From: Clostridia bacterium
GTDB lineage: Bacteria; Bacillota; Clostridia; Christensenellales; CAG-138
DNA: 64,000 bases
Direction of reading: 5' to 3'
Assembly: GCA_017545535.1 (NCBI GenBank)
Contig: JAFWMS010000014.1
Location: 1-64,000 of the forward strand
The notes beneath the pieces were generated by a model. That model saw only the letters and a list, made by a program, of their open reading frames with translations. It did no database searches and was not told where the DNA came from. Positions 24,379 to 32,775 of the stretch are shown here, piece after piece (the first letter of the stretch is position 1; each line of letters begins with the position of its first letter). The position numbers and the translations under genes were made by a program.

Positions 24379-24511
24379 GCCGCTTTTTCTTTTCAGTGAA
24401 AAGAAAAAGCGGCGGAAAAAGAAAAGCTCACCGGATAGAAAGGGGAGTATCGCACAAACAATACTCCCCAGCAAAGTTCTTTGGAACCACCTTTCTTTCA
24501 GGAAAGGTGGT
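24379..24511 (-). repeat. Triple-hairpin intergenic repeat, copy C (inverted)
   Basis: Read on the minus strand: ACCACCTTTC/GAAAGGTGGT (24486-24511), linker CCAAAGAACTTT, GGGGAGTAT/ATACTCCCC (24442-24469), GCCGCTTTTTCTTTTC/GAAAAGAAAAAGCGGC (24379-24413). The order, linker and stem lengths match copies A and B. It lies between the convergent cupin and nitroreductase genes, eight bases after the cupin stop. Confidence 0.85.
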
Positions 24512-24528
24512 CTGCTTTTACTACAACC

Positions 24529-25338
24529 TTAAATGAATACGGACGCTATATACTCCACGCCCTCCGGGGCCGGGATGACCGGGTCCTCCACCGCCACTGC
24601 GGCCTCGCGGCCCATGGCTTGGGCGCCCAGGACGAAGTGGCAGAGGGCGATGCCCATGTCGATCTTCTGCAAGTCCCCCACGACCTCGCTGACGTACCCC
24701 TTGTCGTGCTTGAGATAGAAATGGAACCGCCCCTCCCGGAGCACCAGCCGCCAGGGCTGCTTGTTCACCGCCGACGGCGCCCAGCGGACCAGCTCCAGCA
24801 CCTCGCCCCAGGGCTCCAGTGCCTTGCCGGCCAGGGGCGTCGAAAAGTCCCCGTCAAAGAACAGCCGCTCCCCGGGCAGCCGTCCGTCCGCGCCCACGCC
24901 CCGGCGCATGATCGTCTCCCGAAGGGACCGCTTGCCCGCCGCATACCCCAGGGGGCTCACGCAGGGCATCCGCTCCCCCGCCTCCAGGCCTGCGGCCTTC
25001 TCGAACAGCTCCCGCTTCATGGTCCCGCCGATCCACACGGAGCCCAGTCCCAGGGACCAGGCAAAGAGCAGCAGCTCCTCCATGGCGAACCCGAAGGCCA
25101 CGTCCCCATAGGGGACCTTGTCCACCTTCCCCGCCACGTATAGAGGCTCCCCGGTCAGCACGGGGCTGGAGAGCCCCTTCTCCTTGGCGTCCAAAAAGAC
25201 GAACCGCACCGGGATGCCGAAGGGGTTTTGTATCCGGTCGGCGAATCCCTTCACCTTCTCCAGCGTCTCCGCCTCGATGGGCCGCCCGTCGTAGCTCCGC
25301 ACGCTCCTGCGCGCCAGCATGGTTTCGGCTGTGATCAT
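24529..25338 (-). CDS. Nitroreductase-family flavoprotein
   Basis: A 269-residue FMN-dependent oxidoreductase of the putative TM nitroreductase subgroup. The N-terminal MITAETMLARRSVRSYDGRPIE is the FMN-contacting segment. The middle has LLLFAWSLGLGSVWIGGTMKR and the second half LVRWAPSAVNKQPWRLVL, the nitroreductase APSAxNxQPW motif. The ATG follows CAGGAGGGAAAAAACC. It has its own promoter and no operon partners; the substrate is unknown. Confidence 0.88.
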   Translation of the reverse strand: MITAETMLARRSVRSYDGRPIEAETLEKVKGFADRIQNPFGIPVRFVFLDAKEKGLSSPVLTGEPLYVAGKVDKVPYGDVAFGFAMEELLLFAWSLGLGSVWIGGTMKRELFEKAAGLEAGERMPCVSPLGYAAGKRSLRETIMRRGVGADGRLPGERLFFDGDFSTPLAGKALEPWGEVLELVRWAPSAVNKQPWRLVLREGRFHFYLKHDKGYVSEVVGDLQKIDMGIALCHFVLGAQAMGREAAVAVEDPVIPAPEGVEYIASVFI

Positions 25339-25370
25339 GGTTTTTTCCCTCCTGTTGGGCCTTTTTCCCT

Positions 25371-25398
25371 ATTATGACAGCCTGAGCCGCCTTGTCAA
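25371..25398 (-). promoter_or_regulatory. Promoter of the nitroreductase gene
   Basis: Minus-strand TTGACA (25393-25398), 16 bases, CATAAT (25371-25376). It immediately follows the terminator of the ABC operon. Confidence 0.7.
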
Positions 25399-25432
25399 GA
25401 AAAAAAGACGCCCGGTGGAACCAAGCGTCTTT
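25399..25432 (-). terminator. Terminator of the ABC importer operon
   Basis: AAAGACGC/GCGTCTTT stem (8 bp, 13-base loop) followed on the minus strand by a run of T. Confidence 0.8.
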
Positions 25433-25442
25433 CGTCCATAGG

Positions 25443-25931
25443 TCAGCCCTCCGGCGGTGCCTCGGAATCGGTGCTGAAGCCGAACTCGTCCGTGGAGATC
25501 TCCTCCTCCTCGGGAGCGGGTTCCGCCTCCGCCGAGGAGACGAACTCCGTCAGATAGGCCTCCTGAGGCAGCCCGCTCAGATACCCGGGCAGGTTGATGA
25601 TGATGCCGTCCATGGAATAGGGGAGCTTGAGCTCGATCTCCTGGGTCTCCTCGGCCCCCTTCTTTTCCTTGGTGATGACCAGGGTCAGCTTGCAGGTCTG
25701 GCCGATGTTGGTGGCCATGCCGCGCTCCCGCTTGTTGAGCTTGGCCACCTTTTCGCCGTTCTTCAGGATCTCGATCTTGTACAGAGCGGAATAGGTCTGG
25801 CCCTCGTACTCCAAAGTCTTGTTGTCCAGATACACGGTGTGCCCCCGGCCCACGATGAACATGAGCCCGGCGATGAGCACCAGCAGCAGCACCGCGCCTG
25901 CGCGAAAGAGAAGTTTACGCGTCTTGTTCAT
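25443..25931 (-). CDS. Single-pass membrane protein of the ABC operon (DUF6672-like)
   Basis: A 162-residue protein with an N-terminal helix (about residues 7-28), a globular outside domain (YLDNKTLEYEGQTYSALYKI, then KVAKLNKRERGMATNIGQTC and IELKLPYSMDGIIINLPGYL) and an acidic tail (EEEEISTDEFGFSTDSEAPPEG). I recognise it as the small protein that often accompanies sugar- or nucleoside-type ABC importers with a DUF3798 binding protein. The start overlaps the permease stop (ATGA). Function unknown; probably an accessory to the importer. Confidence 0.6.
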   Translation of the reverse strand: MNKTRKLLFRAGAVLLLVLIAGLMFIVGRGHTVYLDNKTLEYEGQTYSALYKIEILKNGEKVAKLNKRERGMATNIGQTCKLTLVITKEKKGAEETQEIELKLPYSMDGIIINLPGYLSGLPQEAYLTEFVSSAEAEPAPEEEEISTDEFGFSTDSEAPPEG

Positions 25932-27046
25932 TTGGCTGCCTCCTCCATCTGCTCCTGCTGGAGCTGCAATCCCATTTGACTCTTCTGCCGGCGCTTCTTT
26001 GTCTCGTACATGATGAGCGAGAGGGTGATGACGCCATAGGAGACGAAGACGCGGAAGTATTCACCGATCATGGAGTCGCCGGTGATCTGGGCGCCGGCCT
26101 TGGGCGCCACGATGAACATGGTGTGGAAGAGGATGACCCCCAGAAACACGTTTCCGATGGACGCCTTATCCACCGATGCGCCGCCCACCAGCAGCGCGGC
26201 GATGCAGAACATGCCGATCTGGGAGTGGGAGCTGTAGGTGGCGATGTTGCCCATGTTCTGCAGGTAAATCACCATGCCGAACCCGGCCAGCACCGTGGAG
26301 ATGATGATGGAGATGATCCTGGTCCGCTCCACGTTGATGCCCGCGTCCCGGGCCACGTTCATATCCTGGCCCACGGCCCGCATGTCCTGGCCCAGCTTGG
26401 TCTTGCGGAACCAAACGATGAACAGGCACAGGACCCCGATGATGAGGAAGGTCAGCACCGGGATCTTGACGCCGCCCACGCGGACGGCCAGCAGGTTATC
26501 GAGGCACTGCCGCATATTCAGTAGCGACACCGTGTTCCGGATGCCGTAGCCCCGGGGCAGCTTCACAGAGAAGTGCTTGATGGGGATGATGGAGCCCATC
26601 ATGTACAGCACGATCAGCTGATAGATGCCGTTCATGAAGAAGCTGATGATGTAGCTGGTGATCATCTCCCGGCCCTTGGCCATGTTCAGGATCTTGCCGC
26701 AGAAAGCGCCTAGGAGCACCGAGATGGGGATCGATAGGATCATGGCGAGAATCACGCCCGGGATGCCCCAGATCTGCCAGTCGGACACGAAGATCAGCGC
26801 GATCTCGCCGGCCATGGCACCCAGCGTCATGCCGAAGTTCAAGCCCATGCCGGACATGATGGGGATGAGCAGGGCCAGGATCAGGAAGATGTTCCGCCCC
26901 ATGCGGGTGATGATCTCGTTGAGCAGATAGCTGAAGGAGAATCCGGAGAGGGGGATACAGAACACGCAGATCAGCACAAACATGATGGGGACGGTGTTGT
27001 CCCGCACGAAGGTGAGTAATTTCGTGCCAAAGCTCTTGTTTTTCAT
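25928..27046 (-). CDS. ABC importer permease 2 (RbsC/BPD_transp_2 type)
   Basis: A 372-residue inner-membrane permease with about ten helices of the branched-chain/ribose family. The motif AVGQDMNVARDAGINVERTRIISIIISTVLAGFG contains the cytoplasmic EAA-like coupling segment (GINVERTR), and GALLVGGASVDKASIGNVFLG-type residues (ALLVGGASVDKASIGN) are the family's late signature. It overlaps the first permease gene by four bases. The pair form a heterodimer with the ATPase encoded upstream. Confidence 0.88.
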   Translation of the reverse strand: MKNKSFGTKLLTFVRDNTVPIMFVLICVFCIPLSGFSFSYLLNEIITRMGRNIFLILALLIPIMSGMGLNFGMTLGAMAGEIALIFVSDWQIWGIPGVILAMILSIPISVLLGAFCGKILNMAKGREMITSYIISFFMNGIYQLIVLYMMGSIIPIKHFSVKLPRGYGIRNTVSLLNMRQCLDNLLAVRVGGVKIPVLTFLIIGVLCLFIVWFRKTKLGQDMRAVGQDMNVARDAGINVERTRIISIIISTVLAGFGMVIYLQNMGNIATYSSHSQIGMFCIAALLVGGASVDKASIGNVFLGVILFHTMFIVAPKAGAQITGDSMIGEYFRVFVSYGVITLSLIMYETKKRRQKSQMGLQLQQEQMEEAAK

Positions 27047-28122
27047 TTGCTCGCCTCCGTTTTTCTGGTCAGCGCGTAGAGGATCATGCCCTGCGAGGCG
27101 ACGACGCGGATGACCTCGCTCATATCCATATGGATCATGTTGTTCATGACCGTGGGGGTCATGGTGACGATGCCCTGGAACAGGAAGGTGCCGATGATCA
27201 CGTTGGCGATAGACGCCTTGTTCACGGACGCGCCGCCGATCAGGATAGCTGACACGGCAGGCAGCGCCATGTAGAAGGGCGCCATGTACAGCTGGATAAA
27301 GCCGAAGCCCTGTTCATACACCAGGATGCCGATGGCCGCGAGCCAGGTGGAGATCACCACGGACAAAAGCCGCATCTTATCCACGTTCACGCCGGCCGCC
27401 CTGGCGAAAGTGGGGTTGGACCCCACGGCGGTCATGGCCGTGCCGGTCTTGGTGTGGAGGAACGCCCACATGGCGAAGGCCAGCAGCGCGAAGAACAGCA
27501 GCGTCCCGGTGGGGATGGAGAGAGAACCGATGTTGATCTGGAGGAAGTTGGCCAGGACCTTGTCGTAGAACCCCTCCAGGGAGATGGTGGTACGCAAGCC
27601 CTTGCCCGCGAAGCCCCAGACCATGGTCGGGCTATGGTAGGGCAGCAGGAGCCAGAGCATGCACATGAAGGACACGGAGGAGAACCCCACATAGGTGGCG
27701 ATCATCATCTCGCCGCCCTTGATCTTGTTGAGGAGCCATCCGTAGCCAGCGCCCAGGACGATGGCGATGGGCGTGGCGATGAGGATGGCCATCAAAAAGC
27801 TCATGCCCCCCGTGAACCCGAACTCGATGGAGAGGGTGGCGCCCAAAAGGCCCGAGATGATGCCCAGGGGCAAACCGAAGTTCAACCCGCAGCCCGAGTG
27901 GATCATGGGCACCATGGCCAGGACCATGATGGCGTTCCAGCTGAAGCGGTTGATGGTGTTGCTGATCTGCATCCAGAAGCCGGCGCCCACGAAGGGGGCG
28001 GCGATGTACAGCATCAGCAGGAAGGCCGCGATGATCAGCCGGGGCAGGCCGAAGCTGTTAACGAAGCCGCGAAGCCGCTCACGCAGCGTTGGATTGGTGG
28101 AAGTATATAATGGTTCGTTCAT
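27043..28122 (-). CDS. ABC importer permease 1 (RbsC/BPD_transp_2 type)
   Basis: A 359-residue permease paralogous to the next gene: AVGSNPTFARAAGVNVDKMRLLSVVISTWLAAIG (coupling segment AAGVNVDKMR) and ILIGGASVNKASIANVIIGT near the end. About ten membrane helices. Starts ten bases after the ATPase gene. The two permeases are only moderately alike, so they have been separate for a long time. Substrate class is probably a sugar or nucleoside, by family. Confidence 0.88.
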   Translation of the reverse strand: MNEPLYTSTNPTLRERLRGFVNSFGLPRLIIAAFLLMLYIAAPFVGAGFWMQISNTINRFSWNAIMVLAMVPMIHSGCGLNFGLPLGIISGLLGATLSIEFGFTGGMSFLMAILIATPIAIVLGAGYGWLLNKIKGGEMMIATYVGFSSVSFMCMLWLLLPYHSPTMVWGFAGKGLRTTISLEGFYDKVLANFLQINIGSLSIPTGTLLFFALLAFAMWAFLHTKTGTAMTAVGSNPTFARAAGVNVDKMRLLSVVISTWLAAIGILVYEQGFGFIQLYMAPFYMALPAVSAILIGGASVNKASIANVIIGTFLFQGIVTMTPTVMNNMIHMDMSEVIRVVASQGMILYALTRKTEASK

Positions 28123-28132
28123 GCTGTCCTCC

Positions 28133-29722
28133 TCACTTCACCATGCTGACCATCAGCATGCCAAAGTCCTCTGACGGATTGGTCGCGGGAAGGATCCCGG
28201 CGATCTTGCCGCCGGAGACGATGGCGATGCGGTCACAGATCTGCCTGAGCTCCTCCAGCTCGGAGGAGATCATGACCACGGTGACGCCGCTCTCTCGATT
28301 GAAGCGGCGCAGCGCCTCCAGCACCAGGGCCTTGGCGCCCACGTCGATGCCGCGGGTGGGCTCGGAGACGAAGAGGAACTTCGGCTCCAGGGCGAAGGCC
28401 TTGGCCAGGCAGATCTTCTGCTGGTTGCCGCCGGAGAGCTCCTTCGCCTTCTGCTTGGAACCGGTGCACTTAATGGCCAGCTCGTCGATATACCGCTCGG
28501 TGACCTCACGGATCGCCTTCTCATCTCGCCACTTGATCAGGCCGCCGAGATAATTCTTCAGGAACTTGTTCTGGACCTGCATGGCCGGGAAGGCCACGTT
28601 CCATTCCAGCGTCTCGTCCAACAGCAGACCTACGCCCCGCCGATCCTCCGACACGAAAGCCAGGGAGGCGTCCAGACACTTGCGGGGGCTGTTGAGAGGG
28701 ATCTGTTTCCCGTCCAGCTCCACGGTGCCGCCCGCCTCATAGAGGCCCATGATCCCGTTGGGAATGCCCAGCTTGCCCTGACCGGCCAAGCCGCCGATGC
28801 CCAAAATCTCGCCCTCCTTCACGTCCAAGCTCACGTCACGAACGATCTCGCCGGGCATGTCAACCCACAGCCGACGGATGGACATGATGGTCCTTGCATC
28901 CTTTTCGTCCCGGGCCTCCACGCTGGCGCCGGTATCCACGTTCCGACCCACCATCCACTTGGAGATCTCGTTGACGTTGGTCTCCTTCGCCGGGACATCC
29001 TTGACGACGAAGCCGTCGCGCATGACGACCACCTTGTCGCAAACGGACAGGATCTCCTGGAGGCGGTGGGTGATGAAGATCACGGCGATGCCGTTTTTCG
29101 ACATAGCGCGGATGGAGTCGAGAAGCGCCTCCGCCTCCTTCTCGGTCAAAACGGCGGTGGGCTCATCCAGGATCAGGAGCTTGAGCTGATCCTTGCTGAG
29201 CTCACGGGCGATCTCTGTAAACTGCTTGTGGCCCACGGGCATTTCGTGGATGACCATGTCCTTGTCCACGTGGAAGCCCATTTTTTCGATGGAGGTCTCC
29301 GCCCGTCCGGTCATCTGGTTATAATCCAGGGTGTCCAGCCGCTCGCCGAAGACCTCGGAGATCACGTTCCGCTTCTTGGGCTCCCGGTTCAAAAGGATGT
29401 TCTCCGTGGCGGTGAAGCCGGGGATCAGGGAGAACTCCTGGTGCACCATGCCGATGCCCGCGGCCAGGGCGTCGAAGGGGGTCTCGAAGGTGACTTTCTG
29501 CCCGTTGAGCAGGATGTCTCCCTCGTAGCCGCCGGTCTCCCGGATCACGTTCATGCCGAACAGGATCTTCATCAGCGTGCTCTTGCCGGCGCCGTTCTCA
29601 CCGCACAGGCCCAGCACCTCCCCTTCGCCCAGGGTGATGTTGATGTCGGTCAGAACCTGGTTGCCGAAGAAGTCCTTCTTGATGTTGCGCATTTCCAGCA
29701 GGGGCGTGTTCTTCTTTTCCAT
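28133..29722 (-). CDS. ABC importer ATPase, two fused nucleotide-binding domains
   Basis: A 529-residue ATPase of the sugar-importer (RbsA/MglA) type. The first domain has Walker A GLCGENGAGKSTLMK (about residue 37), a signature-like MPVGHKQFTEIARELSKDQ (degenerate for LSGGQ), Walker B LLILDEPTAVL. The second domain has GIGGLAGQGKLG in place of Walker A and an intact LSGGNQQKICLAKAF signature, then LFVSEPTRGID. Unequal domains are normal for this family. I start it at the second ATG (MEKKNTP), because the upstream in-frame codons lie inside a terminator hairpin. It precedes the two permeases. Confidence 0.9.
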   Translation of the reverse strand: MEKKNTPLLEMRNIKKDFFGNQVLTDINITLGEGEVLGLCGENGAGKSTLMKILFGMNVIRETGGYEGDILLNGQKVTFETPFDALAAGIGMVHQEFSLIPGFTATENILLNREPKKRNVISEVFGERLDTLDYNQMTGRAETSIEKMGFHVDKDMVIHEMPVGHKQFTEIARELSKDQLKLLILDEPTAVLTEKEAEALLDSIRAMSKNGIAVIFITHRLQEILSVCDKVVVMRDGFVVKDVPAKETNVNEISKWMVGRNVDTGASVEARDEKDARTIMSIRRLWVDMPGEIVRDVSLDVKEGEILGIGGLAGQGKLGIPNGIMGLYEAGGTVELDGKQIPLNSPRKCLDASLAFVSEDRRGVGLLLDETLEWNVAFPAMQVQNKFLKNYLGGLIKWRDEKAIREVTERYIDELAIKCTGSKQKAKELSGGNQQKICLAKAFALEPKFLFVSEPTRGIDVGAKALVLEALRRFNRESGVTVVMISSELEELRQICDRIAIVSGGKIAGILPATNPSEDFGMLMVSMVK

Positions 29723-29744
29723 ATCTTTACAGGCCCTCTTTCTT

Positions 29745-29771
29745 AAAAAAGGGGGAGGTTGGGCCTCCCCC
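29745..29771 (-). terminator. Attenuating terminator between binding-protein and ATPase genes
   Basis: Minus-strand GGGGGAGG, loop CCCAA, CCTCCCCC, TTTTTT, 23 bases after the stop codon. In this operon type it usually limits read-through, so the binding protein is made in excess over the membrane parts. Confidence 0.85.
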
Positions 29772-29794
29772 GTGTTCATAGGTTTCGATCCGAC

Positions 29795-30988
29795 TTATTT
29801 GATGGTGAAGTACTTCTCAGGCACCTCGATCTCGGTGGCGCCCATGTAGTGGCCGGGATTGCCCATGATGTAGGTATCCTGGTATACGAGGAAGGTGTTC
29901 TCCGCCTTCACGCCGGTCTCCGCGTCGGTGTAGTTGGAGCCGTTCCACTCCGCACCGGGGGAGAAGATGCCGTATGCCTCAGCGATGTCGTCCATGTCGA
30001 GGAGCTCGCTCTCGCCCTTGATGACGTTCATGGCATGCTGGGCAAGACCGGCGGACACGGTGTAGCCATAGGAATAGGCCCAGGTGCCGAACCGGCCGGC
30101 GCCGCCCTTCTCACAGACGGCCTGCTCGACCTTGGCAAGGATCTTGGCATAGTCGCCAGCCTCAGCGGTCAGGTCGATGCCCAGAGCGCCGGGGTAACCC
30201 ATGGTGGGAGAGGGCAGGTCAGCCTCCACGAAGCAGCCGCCGTAGGCGAGGAGCTGCTTCAAGAGGGGCTCGGTGTGGGCGTCGTTGGTGCAGAAGTAGG
30301 CGGCGTTCTTGCCGTACTGCTCGACCCACTGGGGCACATGCTCCAGGATGTAGGCCTGGGCGCCGGCCACGCCAACGTCCGTGGTGGGATCGGGCGCGGT
30401 CTCCAGGACGAACTTCATGCCAAACTCTTCGCAGGCGGCCCTCATGATGGCCACACGACGGCTCATGGTCTCATAGGACATATGACGGGGGAAGGAGATG
30501 TGGACGAAGGTGTCGCAGCCCATCTCGTGAGCGGTCCGGATCATCAGGTAGCCACGGGCGACGAAGTCGTTGTTGCAGACCAGGTCGGCGGCGCTGCCGA
30601 TCTCGGGCAGATCCTCATGGGACTCACCGGCGATGCAGAGGATGTCGGGGCGGCGCTCCTTGATCTGACGGAAGGCTTCGGTGGTGCCGGGCACAGCCTG
30701 GTTGACGATGATGGCCTTCATCAGAGGATCGTCGGACATGTTGACGATGGTCTGGATGGTGGTCTCCAGCTCCTCAGTGAAGTTGTCGGGATAGATGGCC
30801 AGCTTGACCATATCCTCGCCGTACATAGCCTGGAAGGCCTCGGCGCCGCGGCGGTCGTCCTCACTCTGGGAGACGGAGCCGGTGATGATGCCGATATGGA
30901 ACTCGTCATCGGCGGAAGCGGGCCTTGCAACGGCGACCAGCGCGAACACCATAGTCAGCGCAAGCAGCAGGGACAATGCTTTCTTCAT
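29795..30988 (-). CDS. DUF3798-family substrate-binding protein
   Basis: A 397-residue exported protein with a Sec signal (MKKALSLLLALTMVFALVAV, cleaved near ARPASA) and a periplasmic-binding-protein I-like fold: FHIGIITGSVSQSEDDRRGA, then KAIIVNQAVPGTTEAF, DILCIAGESHEDLPEIGSAA, GYLMIRTAHEMGCDTF and a NAAYFCTNDAHTEPLLKQLL hinge block. There is no lipobox cysteine, so it is held differently or secreted. It is the first gene of the importer operon behind a consensus promoter. The ligand is unknown. Confidence 0.85.
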   Translation of the reverse strand: MKKALSLLLALTMVFALVAVARPASADDEFHIGIITGSVSQSEDDRRGAEAFQAMYGEDMVKLAIYPDNFTEELETTIQTIVNMSDDPLMKAIIVNQAVPGTTEAFRQIKERRPDILCIAGESHEDLPEIGSAADLVCNNDFVARGYLMIRTAHEMGCDTFVHISFPRHMSYETMSRRVAIMRAACEEFGMKFVLETAPDPTTDVGVAGAQAYILEHVPQWVEQYGKNAAYFCTNDAHTEPLLKQLLAYGGCFVEADLPSPTMGYPGALGIDLTAEAGDYAKILAKVEQAVCEKGGAGRFGTWAYSYGYTVSAGLAQHAMNVIKGESELLDMDDIAEAYGIFSPGAEWNGSNYTDAETGVKAENTFLVYQDTYIMGNPGHYMGATEIEVPEKYFTIK

Positions 30989-31076
30989 GTTTTGGATTCC
31001 TCCTGTACTATTTTATTCTCGGACATCCCCGCATTTTTTTGCTGAATAAAAATGCAAGGGAGCCTGAACACTTTAT

Positions 31077-31105
31077 AGTATAGACGCATGGACGTGCCTT
31101 GTCAA
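31077..31105 (-). promoter_or_regulatory. Promoter of the ABC importer operon
   Basis: Minus-strand TTGACA (31100-31105), 17 bases, TATACT (31077-31082). The leader of about 80 bases contains a GCATTTTT/AAAAATGC hairpin (31031-31055) ahead of the AGGAGGAATCC ribosome binding site. Confidence 0.88.
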
Positions 31106-31267
31106 CGAATTGTTCATACATGGGTACAAAAAACGAATGGATTCACCCCCTTTTCCGGTGGGATACGCTCATGTTTATGCGCCCTTTTCCGTTTGAAGGG
31201 ACCGCGTTGCATAGTTTTTTGCCCTTCGAGGCAGAGTAAATCCAAAAGAAACACGGGAGGAATGAAC

Positions 31268-32293
31268 ATGGACCAAACCGGCAGCGCTACGCTGTCCTTT
31301 GAGAATCGGCCCTACGTGCTCTCCGCCGCCAGCGTGGCGGGACCCGCGGAGGGAAAGGGGCCCCTCGGTCACCGCTTCGACGAGGTGCTCACCGACGATC
31401 GGCTGGGGGAAAAGACATTCGAGCAAGGGGAACGAAAGATGCTCCTCAAGGCCCTGCGCCGGTCCATGGCTCGGGTAGGGCTTCCCATGGCGGAGGCGGG
31501 CTGCCTGCTGGCCGGGGACCTGCTGAACCAGATCATCACCGCCAGCTACGCCGCCCGGGAGCTCTCCATCCCCTACCTGGGGCTCTACGGGGCCTGCTCC
31601 ACCATGACGGAAGCTTTGCTCCTGGGCGGAGCCCTGGTGGACGGGGGCTATCAAAGCCGGGCCCTCTGCGCCGCCTGCTCCCACTTCTCCACCGCCGAGC
31701 GCCAATACCGCTTCCCCCTGGAGATGGGCACCACCGCCCCGCCCCACGCCCAGCGGACCGTCACCGGCGCCGGGGCCGTGCTCCTGGGCGCCTCCCCTCT
31801 CCCCCACACCGGCTTCCGCCACGTCCGCCTGGAGGCAGCCACCCTGGGCCGGGTCCGGGATCTTGGCATCACCGACGCCAACAACATGGGCGCGGCCATG
31901 GCCCCCGCCGCCTGCGACACCATCGGGCGGCATCTGGCGGATCGGGGCATGGGGGCGGAGGATTTCGACTGGATCGTCACCGGGGACCTGGGGGACTTCG
32001 GCAGCCGGATGCTTCAGGAACTGGCCCGGGAGGCGGGCCTCCCCCTGGCGGGACGGCACATGGACTGCGGCAGCATGGTCTATCGCCCGGAGCAGGGCTA
32101 CAACTGCCGGGGATCCGGCTGCGGCTGCAGCGCCATCGTGCTAGCAGGCCATGTGCTGCCGGAGCTGGAGAAGGGCCGGGTGAAGCGGGTGCTGTTCTTG
32201 TCCACGGGGGCCCTCATGAGCCCCCTCTCCGCCTGCCAGGGGGAGAGCATCCCGGGCATCGCCCACGCCATATCGCTTGTACATGAGGAGTAA
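31268..32293 (+). CDS. spoVAD: Stage V sporulation protein AD
   Basis: Thiolase-like protein that binds dipicolinate in the SpoVA channel complex of the forespore inner membrane. The 341 residues fit SpoVAD (about 338). Features: RPYVLSAASVAGPAEGKGPL, GEKTFEQGERKMLL, a ketosynthase-like active-site region LGLYGACSTMTEALLLGGAL, SHFSTAERQYRFPLE and TGDLGDFGSRMLQEL. I start it at the second of two ATGs, since GGGAGG lies too close to the first. spoVAE follows after three bases. spoVAC is not next to it. No clear sigma-G promoter is seen upstream. Confidence 0.95.
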   Translation: MDQTGSATLSFENRPYVLSAASVAGPAEGKGPLGHRFDEVLTDDRLGEKTFEQGERKMLLKALRRSMARVGLPMAEAGCLLAGDLLNQIITASYAARELSIPYLGLYGACSTMTEALLLGGALVDGGYQSRALCAACSHFSTAERQYRFPLEMGTTAPPHAQRTVTGAGAVLLGASPLPHTGFRHVRLEAATLGRVRDLGITDANNMGAAMAPAACDTIGRHLADRGMGAEDFDWIVTGDLGDFGSRMLQELAREAGLPLAGRHMDCGSMVYRPEQGYNCRGSGCGCSAIVLAGHVLPELEKGRVKRVLFLSTGALMSPLSACQGESIPGIAHAISLVHEE

Positions 32294-32296
32294 AAA

Positions 32297-32662
32297 ATGG
32301 ATTGGATGATGTATTTGAAGGTGTTTTTCGTGGGCGGGCTGCTGTGCGCCCTGGGGCAGCTGGGCCTGTCGTTGACCCGGCTCACCTCCGCCCGCATCTT
32401 GGTGATCTACGTGACGGCCGGGGTCATTTTGGGCGGTCTCGGCCTCTATGGGCCCTTGGTGGACTGGGCCGGGGCCGGGGCCACGGTGCCTTTGACCGGC
32501 TTTGGCTACGCCCTCTCCCAGGGCGCAAAAAAGGCCGTGCAGGAGCACGGTCTCATCGGCGCCTTCACCGGCGGCATCACCGCCACCGCCGCAGGCATCG
32601 CCGCGGCCATCACCTTCGGCTATCTCTTCGCCCTGCTTTCAAAGCCCCAGACGAAGATGTGA
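32297..32662 (+). CDS. spoVAE: Stage V sporulation protein AE (SpoVAEb)
   Basis: A 121-residue membrane protein of the SpoVA channel, paralogous to SpoVAC: GLLCALGQLGLSLTRLTSAR and DWAGAGATVPLTGFGYALSQGAKKAVQEHG, whose GAG..VPLTGF block mirrors that of SpoVAC. About four membrane helices. The gene is coupled to spoVAD by a gap of three bases. The following 113 bases hold the promoter of the TIR gene cluster. Confidence 0.93.
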   Translation: MDWMMYLKVFFVGGLLCALGQLGLSLTRLTSARILVIYVTAGVILGGLGLYGPLVDWAGAGATVPLTGFGYALSQGAKKAVQEHGLIGAFTGGITATAAGIAAAITFGYLFALLSKPQTKM

Positions 32663-32709
32663 TCCTTCGCGCTTTGCGCCAAAAAACGCCGTGATATATC
32701 CTTTTATCC

Positions 32710-32738
32710 TTGCCAGAGGGAGGAAACGATAGTATACT
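32710..32738 (+). promoter_or_regulatory. Promoter of the TIR-LRR cluster
   Basis: TTGCCA (32710-32715), 17 bases, TATACT (32733-32738). It drives the five genes that follow. A second TATACT at 38724-38729 just before the HD-RyR gene lacks a good -35, so the last two genes may depend partly on this promoter. Confidence 0.75.
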
Positions 32739-32775
32739 AATATGAAATACAGTGTACCATGTCATGAGGCGTTGA

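Noticed and set aside
31081..31260. Sigma-G promoter before spoVAD
   Set aside because: I scanned for GHATR-N18-CATWHTA; candidates such as CATACAT at 31115 and CATAGTT at 31210 lacked the -35 at 17-18 bases.
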